From NCBI GenBank assembly GCA_001768125.1, contig MENB01000032.1, positions 29,302 to 34,303 on the forward strand: a DNA stretch of 5,002 nt, written 5' to 3'. This stretch comes from Armatimonadetes bacterium RBG_19FT_COMBO_69_19. Its GTDB lineage: Bacteria > Sysuimicrobiota > Sysuimicrobiia > Sysuimicrobiales > Kaftiobacteriaceae. Under the pieces are notes generated by a model. The model searched no databases. It saw only the letters and a list, made by a program, of their open reading frames with translations, and was not told the origin of the DNA. This document shows, piece by piece, positions 1 to 5,002 of the stretch (the first letter of the stretch is position 1; each line of letters begins with the position of its first letter). Made by a program: the position numbers and the translations under genes.

Positions 1-1109
1 TAGGCCGCCCGCCGCAGGCGGGGGTAGGGTGACGTGAAGGGGATAGTGCTGCGCATCACCGCCTCGAGACCGCGGTCGGGGAATCCGAGGAAGTACACCT
101 GGGACGACGGGACGCCGAGGCGGTGCAGAGCCTCCAGGGTCTCCTGCTGGCGCACGCGGCCTTCTTCGATCAACTGATCGGCCTTCGGCCGCACCTTGCG
201 CGTGATCATGGCGGCGGCGAGACGATTGCTATCGCCGTTCGTCACGACCACCACGCTGACCGCCACGCCCATCTGCCCTGCCATCGCCATGAACCCGCCC
301 GCGCCGATCACCTCATCGTCCGGGTGGCCCACGACGACCAGGATGCGGTCTCCCACAGCCGGCATGCGCACCGGCGGCAGGCCCTGTGCCGAGACGCGCG
401 ACGGATGCAGGAGGAACACGGGCACCAAGGCGGCGAGCACGATCAGAGCGAACGCCAGCACGATGAGCATCGGCGAGGACCTCCGCGGCCGGATGGCACG
501 GCCGGCCTGGCGGGCCAGATCTGATGACGCCCGCATCTTCAACCGCAGCCCGGCGACCGTGCCGTACTTCTCGCGCTTGGACCGGTGGCTCACCCCGTGC
601 CAGGTGACGCGCCGCGTAGAGGCGCGCCGCTCCCGCGCCAGGCGGTCCAGCGCCATCTCGAATCCAAACCCCGTCTGCTCCAACCGTTCGACCTGGCAAA
701 GCAGGGAGCGGTGGATGGCGCGCTGGCCGGAGAGAGGACGCATCAGCCTGTGCAGGCGATCCTCGGAGAACAACGCCACCGCCATCTCCGCATCGCCCTG
801 CAGCACCGGCCCCAGGAGTTCGGCGAGGTGGGCCGGACGGAGTCCGATGAGATCCCCGTCCAGGAGCAGGATGATCTCGCCCTGCGCCGCGCGGACGGCC
901 TCGAGCACCGCCCGCCCCTTGCCCCCGTTGCGGGTCAGGGCGATGACGCGGTGCGCCCCCGCGCGGGCAGCCCGCGCCCCCGTGTCGTCTTTGCTGCCGT
1001 CGGAGACGACGATGACCTCATCCACCAGGGGGCAGGCGCGCGCGGCGCGGATCACCCCGGCGATCGTCGCCGCCTCATTGTATGCCGGGATAACGCAGGA
1101 GACACGCAC
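1..1109 (-). CDS. Fused family 2 glycosyltransferase / membrane-anchored PIG-L (LmbE) deacetylase, 3' end outside window
   Basis: One uninterrupted frame of 369 codons with two enzyme modules; the C-terminus lies beyond base 1. Residues 1-190 are a GT-A glycosyltransferase of family 2: a nucleotide-binding start VSCVIPAYNE (3-12), VVSDGSKDD (34-42), NGGKG (61-65) and the metal-binding DGD (84-86), with a typical basic tail SHRSKREKYGT. After an Arg-rich stretch (200-210), residues 214-234 form one strongly hydrophobic helix. A deacetylase of the PIG-L/LmbE family begins near 254; its GHPDDE motif is at 261-266. In MshB-type enzymes the His and second Asp bind zinc and the first Asp is the base, here H262, D265 and D264. 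The later zinc His is not in the window. Charges before the helix place the transferase inside and the deacetylase outside. I infer glycosylation of a carrier or lipid followed by N-deacetylation of an N-acetylated sugar; the substrate is unknown. The start is GTG at 1109, chosen because the Rossmann strand begins at once. A TTG at 1118 is the only other in-frame option, and neither has a strong ribosome binding site. Confidence 0.85.
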   Translation of the reverse strand, partial: MRVSCVIPAYNEAATIAGVIRAARACPLVDEVIVVSDGSKDDTGARAARAGAHRVIALTRNGGKGRAVLEAVRAAQGEIILLLDGDLIGLRPAHLAELLGPVLQGDAEMAVALFSEDRLHRLMRPLSGQRAIHRSLLCQVERLEQTGFGFEMALDRLARERRASTRRVTWHGVSHRSKREKYGTVAGLRLKMRASSDLARQAGRAIRPRRSSPMLIVLAFALIVLAALVPVFLLHPSRVSAQGLPPVRMPAVGDRILVVVGHPDDEVIGAGGFMAMAGQMGVAVSVVVVTNGDSNRLAAAMITRKVRPKADQLIEEGRVRQQETLEALHRLGVPSSQVYFLGFPDRGLEAVMRSTIPFTSPYPRLRRAA

Positions 1110-1252
1110 TGCGCTCAAGCGAATGGATCGGTCTTCTGGTCCGTCATGAGTTCCGGTACTCCGACGTTCGGCAGCATCGCGACCCCCGAGTGAACTGTTA
1201 TCAGAGCGAATCCCCAGCCGGAGTTGGTTCCCTCCCGGCGAAGCATCGAGAC
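1110..1252. promoter_or_regulatory. Divergent intergenic region between fusion gene and methyltransferase
   Basis: This 143-bp gap separates two genes that point away from each other, so promoters for both should lie here by position. I see no convincing -35/-10 pair on either strand; the best AT-rich spot is around 1195-1205 (TGTTATCAG on plus, CTGATAACA on minus). On the minus strand a 20-codon frame runs from an ATG at 1177, preceded by a GGGGG run, to a TGA at 1117-1115 that overlaps the alternative TTG start of the fusion gene (TTGA). It could be a leader peptide for translational coupling, but nothing beyond position supports that. Confidence 0.35.
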
Positions 1253-1966
1253 ATGACCGCCGTGTTCGTCCGCCGTCTGGGGGGCGCATTGACCGACCTC
1301 GGGTATCTCCTCCTGGCTGCTGTGCCCTCCCTGCGGGCCGGATACCGCTGGTGGGCGCGAGACCGCTACCTGCACCTTGCGCCCCGCTACGCGACGACGA
1401 TCCGCGACGATCCTGCGTACTTCGCCCCGCTCCAGGCCCTGCTGCGCACCCTCGAGACCGAACAACCCACGATCGTCGCCGAGGTGGGCGCAGGGACGGG
1501 CGGAGCCACCGCGCTGCTGGCGCGCCGATATCCGGGAGCACTGCTCACCGCGATAGACGTTTCGCCTCTGATGCTGGCGCGCCTGCAGGCCGGCGGGGCC
1601 CTACGCGTGCGACGTGTGGTCGGGGATGCCTTCGCGCTGCCGCTGCGCAGCGCCACCGCCGACCTCGTGCTCGTCCACAACGCGCCGTTCGATGTCCCCG
1701 AGCTGCTACGGGTGGCCGCGCCCTGCGGGACGGTGGCGGTCGTCCTCAGCAGCGGCGCGATTCTGTCATGGTGGATGCGGAGGTTGAGGCCGCGCCTGGC
1801 AGGCCGGTCCGCAGGCTGGCCGTGCATCCGGGAACTCCGGGCTCAGGGCGGGATCGCCTGGATCTTCCGCAGGACGCCCGTAGACGGAGCCTCGGAGCCT
1901 GGGCCGGCTACAGCAGCGGGGCGATCACGATGGAGACGATGGCCATCAGCTTCAGCAGGATATTGA
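1253..1966 (+). CDS. Class I SAM-dependent methyltransferase
   Basis: A 237-residue protein with the Rossmann-like fold of class I methyltransferases, related to the Methyltransf_11/25 group. The glycine-rich SAM loop is EVGAGTGG (77-84), the acidic end of strand 2 that holds the ribose hydroxyls is D102 in AIDVSP, and GDAFALP (124-130) is the adenine-side motif. The segment ADLVLVHNAPFDVPELLRV follows as the strand 4 region. No signal peptide is evident; a mildly hydrophobic stretch at 12-27 may be a membrane-touching helix. The acceptor cannot be told. ATG 1253 is preferred; a GTG at 1190 would add 21 unremarkable residues, and neither has a clear Shine-Dalgarno. The last 19 or so codons lie over the 3' end of the convergent pyrophosphatase gene and read as low-complexity Arg/Ser/Ala sequence, so the native tail may be an extension. 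The gene is divergent from the glycosyltransferase-deacetylase; a shared glycan or lipid pathway is possible but only a guess from position. Confidence 0.8.
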   Translation: MTAVFVRRLGGALTDLGYLLLAAVPSLRAGYRWWARDRYLHLAPRYATTIRDDPAYFAPLQALLRTLETEQPTIVAEVGAGTGGATALLARRYPGALLTAIDVSPLMLARLQAGGALRVRRVVGDAFALPLRSATADLVLVHNAPFDVPELLRVAAPCGTVAVVLSSGAILSWWMRRLRPRLAGRSAGWPCIRELRAQGGIAWIFRRTPVDGASEPGPATAAGRSRWRRWPSASAGY

Positions 1967-3878
1967 GCGAGGGGCCGGCCGTGTCCTTGAACGGGTCGCC
2001 CACGGTGTCGCCGACCACGGCGGCCTTGTGGGGGTCGGAGCCCTTCCCGCCGAGGTGACCTTCCTCGATGAACTTCTTGGCGTTGTCCCAGGCGCCGCCC
2101 GTGTTGGCCATCATCACGGCGAGCATGAACCCGGTCACGATCGAGCCGGCGAGTACGCCGGCCAGCGCCTCCTTCCCGAGGAGGAAACCCACGGCCACGG
2201 GGACGATGACGGCGGAGAGGCCGGGAACGATCATCTCCCGGATCGCGGCCGTGGTCGAGATCGAAACCGCGCGGGCGTAATCCGGCGTCGCGCGTCCCTC
2301 GAGCAACCCGGGGGTCTCGCGGAACTGCCGGCGCACCTCCTGCACCATCTGCATCGCCGCCCGTCCCACCGCCGCCAGGGTGAAGGACGAGAAGACGAAC
2401 GGCATCGCGCCTCCGATGAACAGCCCGAGCAGGGTGGTGGGCGCCAGTAGATCCACCGCCGCGAGGCCGACCACCCCAGCGTACGAGACGAGGAACACCA
2501 GGGCGGTCAGCGCCGCCGAGCCGATGGCGAAACCTTTCCCAATCGCCGCGGTTGTGTTGCCCACCGCATCCAGCGATTCGGCGCGCCGCCGGACGTCGCC
2601 GCCCAGGTGCGCCATCTCCGCGATGCCGGCCGCGTTGTCGGCGACCGGACCGTACGAGTCGGTGGCCAGCGTGATGCCCAGGGTGGACAGCATGCCCACG
2701 GCGGAGATCGCGATGCCGTACAGCCCACCGAAGTGATGCGCGAGGAGAATGGCCGCGCCGACCGAGGCCACCGGGAGGAGGACGCTCTGCATGCCGAGCG
2801 CCATCCCCTCGATGATGTTCGTCGCCGACCCGGTCTGGGCCGCCTCCGCCAGACGCCGGGTCGGACGGTAACTCGACGACGTGTAGAATTCCGTCGCGTA
2901 GCCGATGACGATGCCCGCCAGCAGCCCCGAAAGGAAAGCCCAGTACATCGCCAGCGACCCCAGCATGACGTAGATCGCCGCGCCGGACAGCACCGCCGTC
3001 CAGACGGTGGCGCTGATGATCCCCCGGTTCAGGGCCTTGTGCGCGGACTCATTTCCCCGGACCCGCACCATCAACGTCCCGAGGAGACTCCCGACGATGC
3101 CCAGGGCGGCCAGGATGAACGGCAGCGTGATGAGTCCCCGCTGCGCCGCCGACAAGCCCAACGCCACGGCGGCGATCAGGGATCCCACGTAGCTCTCGAA
3201 GAGGTCGGCCCCCATCCCCGCGACGTCGCCGACGTTATCGCCGACGTTGTCGGCGATCACGGCGGGGTTGCGCGGGTCGTCCTCCGGGATCCCCACCTCG
3301 ACCTTGCCAACGAGATCGGCTCCCACGTCCGCCGCCTTCGTGTAGATCCCGCCCCCCACGCGGGCAAAGAGCGCCACAGACGATGCGCCGAACGAGAAGC
3401 CGAAGATGGCATTGGCGTCACCGAAGATCCGGAACAGCGCCAGCACGCCGAGCAGCCCGAGTGAGACCACCCCGAATCCCATGACCGCCCCGGAGCGGAA
3501 CGCCACGACCAGCCCGGCGTTAAGGTCGCTCTTTACCGCCCAGGCCGCGCGGACGTTGGCCAGCGTGGCGATGCGCATGCCCAGATTGCCGGCCAGGATG
3601 GAGAGGACGGCGCCGGTGACGAAGGAGATGGCAAGCTCCGCGCTGAGCGCCGCCCAGAGCAGCGCGGCGACCACGACGACGAAGACGGCCAGCACGCGGT
3701 ACTCGCGCGCGAGGAACGCCATCGCCCCGGTGCGGATCGCCCCGGCGATCTCCCGCATCCGATCGTTGCCCGGGTCGGCCCGGCGGATCCATGAAGCCGT
3801 GGCCAGAGCGTAGACCAGGCCGCCCGCGCCGATCACCAGCACGCCGTACCACATCGAGTTGAAGTCGGTCAGCGTCAT
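1908..3878 (-). CDS. hppA: Membrane-bound K+-dependent ion-translocating pyrophosphatase
   Basis: A complete 656-residue integral membrane pyrophosphatase, which couples hydrolysis of PPi to two phosphates to pumping H+ and/or Na+ out of the cytoplasm. The family has about 16 transmembrane helices, which fits the hydrophobic pattern. All signature blocks are present: DVGADLVGKVE (184-194), EDDPRNPAVIADNVGDNVGD (199-218), ATDSYGPVADNAAG (405-418), GGAWDNAKK (594-602) and GDTVGDPFKDTAGP (623-636), which together carry the Asp and Lys residues for Mg-PPi. GNTTAAIGKG (440-449) has Ala at 444 and Gly at 447, where K+-independent enzymes have Lys and Thr, so K+ dependence is expected. E228 in DLFESY is the helix-6 Glu placed as in Na+-pumping and K+-dependent members; the pumped ion cannot be settled by eye. 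ATG 3878 is chosen over an upstream ATG at 3962 because GAGGGAG lies just before it and the family N-terminus follows. It lies 25 bp after the molybdoenzyme gene, so the two are probably co-transcribed. Confidence 0.97.
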   Translation of the reverse strand: MTLTDFNSMWYGVLVIGAGGLVYALATASWIRRADPGNDRMREIAGAIRTGAMAFLAREYRVLAVFVVVVAALLWAALSAELAISFVTGAVLSILAGNLGMRIATLANVRAAWAVKSDLNAGLVVAFRSGAVMGFGVVSLGLLGVLALFRIFGDANAIFGFSFGASSVALFARVGGGIYTKAADVGADLVGKVEVGIPEDDPRNPAVIADNVGDNVGDVAGMGADLFESYVGSLIAAVALGLSAAQRGLITLPFILAALGIVGSLLGTLMVRVRGNESAHKALNRGIISATVWTAVLSGAAIYVMLGSLAMYWAFLSGLLAGIVIGYATEFYTSSSYRPTRRLAEAAQTGSATNIIEGMALGMQSVLLPVASVGAAILLAHHFGGLYGIAISAVGMLSTLGITLATDSYGPVADNAAGIAEMAHLGGDVRRRAESLDAVGNTTAAIGKGFAIGSAALTALVFLVSYAGVVGLAAVDLLAPTTLLGLFIGGAMPFVFSSFTLAAVGRAAMQMVQEVRRQFRETPGLLEGRATPDYARAVSISTTAAIREMIVPGLSAVIVPVAVGFLLGKEALAGVLAGSIVTGFMLAVMMANTGGAWDNAKKFIEEGHLGGKGSDPHKAAVVGDTVGDPFKDTAGPSLNILLKLMAIVSIVIAPLL

Positions 3879-3881
3879 AGA

Positions 3882-3888
3882 CTCCCTC
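3882..3888 (-). promoter_or_regulatory. Ribosome binding site of hppA
   Basis: GAGGGAG on the minus strand, with its GAGG core 6 nt before ATG 3878. It decides that start against the longer frame beginning at 3962, which would run back into the upstream coding region. Confidence 0.7.
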
Positions 3889-3903
3889 GCCGAGAGATCG
3901 ATC

Positions 3904-4491
3904 CTACCAGGGGTCGGAGTAGCGTTCTTCCTTCCACGGATCGGCCTGGTTGTGATACCCATTCCGCTCCCAGAAGCCCCGCCGGTCCTGCGCCATCAGC
4001 TCGAGCCCCCGCACCCACTTCGCGCTCTTCCAGAAGTACAGGCGCGGCACGACCAGGCGCAGCGGCCAGCCGTGCTCGGGAGCCAGATCTTTGCCGTCGG
4101 CGCGGTGCGCCAGGAGGGCATCCGGAGCGAACAGGTACTCGAGGGACAGGTTCGCCTCGTAGCCTTGCTCGGCGTGCACCATGACGAACTTCGCGGAGGC
4201 CTTCACCCCGGCCAGGTCGAGGACGGCCTTCGCCGGCACGCCCTCAAATGTCACCCCGAACTTCGACCAGGCGGTCACGCAGTGGATATCGCAGGTGAGC
4301 GTCGTCTTCGGGAGCGCCATGAACTCCTGGTACGTCAGGCGCACCGGCTGCTCGACCTCGCCGAACACCTTGAAGTCCCAGCGCGCGGGGTCGAAGCGGG
4401 GCACCGTACCGTAGTGCAGGACGGGCCACTTCTCGGTTTCCTGCTGCCCGGGGGGGAGGCGGCTCGGGACGGATCGACTCTGTGCGTTCAT
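3904..4491 (-). CDS. Sulfite-oxidase-like molybdopterin oxidoreductase, cytoplasmic
   Basis: A 195-residue protein made almost entirely of the sulfite-oxidase-type molybdopterin domain (Oxidored_molyb, PF00174), related to the catalytic part of MsrP/YedY. After a disordered polar N-terminus, WDFKVFGEVEQP (38-49) opens the domain; CDIHCVTAWSKFGV (67-80) follows, in which C71 is the expected thiolate ligand to molybdenum. Next come GVPAKAVLDLAGV (84-96), VMVHAEQGYEANLSL (103-117), LLAHRADGKDLAPEHGWPLR (126-145), where D135 and the HGWPLR loop are typical cofactor contacts, and YFWKSAKWVRGLEL (152-165), the conserved cofactor-binding end. There is no twin-arginine or Sec signal and no dimerisation or haem domain, so it is probably a soluble cytoplasmic enzyme of the short bacterial/archaeal sulfite-oxidase-like group. 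The substrate is unknown; sulfite, S-oxides and N-oxides are candidates. Start ATG 4491 has GGAGG 13 nt upstream, rather far. It is the first gene behind the promoter at 4513-4540 and probably shares an mRNA with hppA. Confidence 0.92.
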   Translation of the reverse strand: MNAQSRSVPSRLPPGQQETEKWPVLHYGTVPRFDPARWDFKVFGEVEQPVRLTYQEFMALPKTTLTCDIHCVTAWSKFGVTFEGVPAKAVLDLAGVKASAKFVMVHAEQGYEANLSLEYLFAPDALLAHRADGKDLAPEHGWPLRLVVPRLYFWKSAKWVRGLELMAQDRRGFWERNGYHNQADPWKEERYSDPW

Positions 4492-4512
4492 AGGGGGTTG
4501 GGTTCCTCCGCC

Positions 4513-4540
4513 ATTATAGTCGAAAGCCCCTAGACGGCAA
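4513..4540 (-). promoter_or_regulatory. Sigma-70-type promoter of the molybdoenzyme-hppA operon
   Basis: On the minus strand the -35 is TTGCCG (4540-4535, four of six matches to TTGACA). It is followed by a 16-bp spacer and a perfect TATAAT (4518-4513). Transcription would start near 4507-4506, leaving a leader of about 16 nt that would keep only part of the GGAGG ribosome binding site (4509-4505). In such GC-rich DNA a perfect -10 at this spacing and distance from the gene is unlikely to be chance. Confidence 0.7.
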
Positions 4541-4560
4541 TGTCACGGCGGTCGAAAGCC
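4519..4560. repeat. 10-bp direct repeat around the promoter (possible operator)
   Basis: GTCGAAAGCC occurs exactly at 4519-4528 and at 4551-4560, 32 bp apart, which is about three helical turns. The first copy lies in the promoter spacer next to the -10, the second just upstream of the -35. Both would face the same side of the DNA, as expected of sites for a regulator. No regulator is visible in the window, so the role is inferred. Confidence 0.5.
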
Positions 4561-4620
4561 GAGCATCGCGGCCACGTCCCCCAAGCGCACTCCTGGTGAG
4601 CCCGGTGGCTTCGACCGCCG
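4546..4620. repeat. Long inverted repeat between pth and the molybdoenzyme promoter
   Basis: The left arm CGGCGGTCGAAAGCC (4546-4560) pairs with the right arm GGCTTCGACCGCCG (4607-4620): 14 base pairs with one bulged A, around a 46-nt loop. It begins 2 nt after the pth stop codon and ends 5 bp before the next promoter's -35. No T-tract follows on either side, so it is not a classical intrinsic terminator. A 3' mRNA-end structure for pth, or paired operator sites together with the third copy at 4519-4528, are both possible. Confidence 0.55.
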
Positions 4621-4622
4621 CG

Positions 4623-5002
4623 TCAGCGGTTCCCATCGTTCCCCCCGGGATTGAACCGGTTCATCGCCGTTTCGATGCCTTCGGCGATCGCCGTCTCGAT
4701 CGCCTCCGCGGCGCGATCCAGGGCGGCGTCCACAACGGCCTGCTCATCGGACGTGAACCGGGTCAGCACGTGGTCCGCGGGGTCGACACCCTCGGCCGGC
4801 CGGCCGATCCCGACCCGCAGGCGGGGAAATTCAGTCGTCCCGAGGGCCTCGATGATCGACTTCAGACCGTTGTGCCCCCCGGCACTGCCGGAGGCTCGAA
4901 GCCGCAGCCGGCCCAGAGGCAGATCGAGGTCGTCGATGACCACGAGGATGTCCTGCGGCCGGAGACGGTGGCGCCGGCGCAGATCCCGCACAGCCTCCCC
5001 GC
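4623..5002 (-). CDS. pth: Peptidyl-tRNA hydrolase, C-terminal part (5' end outside window)
   Basis: About 126 residues, roughly the last two thirds of a protein that is usually about 190 residues long. It frees tRNAs from peptidyl-tRNAs that drop off ribosomes, in the cytoplasm. The visible part starts at GEAVRDL, just after where the family's YMNxSG motif should be. ILVVIDDLDLPLGRLRLR follows and holds the Asp equivalent to E. coli D93. GSAGGHNGLKSI carries the Asn equivalent to N114, and FPRLRVGIGRP is the next conserved block. The C-terminus is a helix rich in Ala and Glu ending in a short polar tail. The catalytic His and first Asn lie outside the window. The gene continues past the right edge, so any start inside the window, such as the GTG near 4991, is not the real one. 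The next gene downstream has its own promoter, so pth belongs to a different transcription unit. Confidence 0.96.
   Translation of the reverse strand, partial: GEAVRDLRRRHRLRPQDILVVIDDLDLPLGRLRLRASGSAGGHNGLKSIIEALGTTEFPRLRVGIGRPAEGVDPADHVLTRFTSDEQAVVDAALDRAAEAIETAIAEGIETAMNRFNPGGNDGNR

Noticed and set aside
8..22. Small GC hairpin (CCCGCC-GCA-GGCGGG) as a terminator
   Set aside because: It lies inside the deacetylase frame, has a 6-bp stem and no T-tract.
1115..1465. 116-codon minus-strand frame ahead of the glycosyltransferase
   Set aside because: Most of it is the complement of the well-supported methyltransferase and it shows no family motifs; only its last 20 codons are kept, as a possible leader.
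2028..3464. Long plus-strand frames opposite hppA
   Set aside because: They are complements of the pyrophosphatase, rich in His, Arg and Gly from reversed GC-rich codons, with no recognisable domain.
1908..3962. Longer hppA start at ATG 3962 (28 extra residues)
   Set aside because: The extension overlaps the end of the molybdoenzyme gene, is polar and unlike the family, and the ATG at 3878 has a good ribosome binding site.
4488..4514. Eight-codon frame ending in ATGA at the molybdoenzyme start
   Set aside because: Its ATG overlaps the TATAAT box, upstream of the expected transcript start, so it would not be in the mRNA.
4546..4593. Short minus-strand frame starting at a GTG and reading VRLGDVAAMLGFRPP
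   Set aside because: It resembles a helix-turn-helix fragment but is only 15 codons, has no clear ribosome binding site and lies within the inverted repeat.

Overview
This is a high-GC bacterial window with five protein genes and no RNA genes, insertion sequences or CRISPR. The gene content (a K+-dependent membrane pyrophosphatase, a cytoplasmic sulfite-oxidase-fold molybdoenzyme, peptidyl-tRNA hydrolase) fits a free-living, probably uncultured bacterium. The high GC and bacterial pth exclude most archaea, but I cannot name a phylum from sequence reading alone.

Left part (1-1109, minus): an open frame that runs off the left edge and encodes an unusual single polypeptide. It has an N-terminal GT-A (family 2) glycosyltransferase, then a basic linker, one transmembrane helix and a PIG-L/LmbE deacetylase domain with an HPDDE motif. 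I followed it codon by codon and found no stop or frame change between the two enzymes. By the positive-inside rule the transferase lies in the cytoplasm and the deacetylase outside. This is the most interesting object in the window.

Middle (1253-1966, plus): a divergently transcribed class I SAM-dependent methyltransferase, separated from the fusion gene by 143 bp. Its 3' end overlaps the 3' end of the next gene by 59 bp in convergent orientation.

Middle to right (1908-4491, minus): hppA, a complete 656-residue membrane-bound pyrophosphatase, lies 25 bp downstream of a 195-residue sulfite-oxidase-like molybdopterin oxidoreductase. The two probably form one operon. A well-formed promoter (perfect TATAAT box) precedes the oxidoreductase. 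Around it lie a 10-bp direct repeat that brackets the -35 and a long inverted repeat that begins just after the stop codon of the upstream gene.

Right edge (4623-5002, minus): the C-terminal part of peptidyl-tRNA hydrolase (pth), cut by the window end. All genes except the methyltransferase are on the minus strand. No gene-free stretch exceeds 143 bp.
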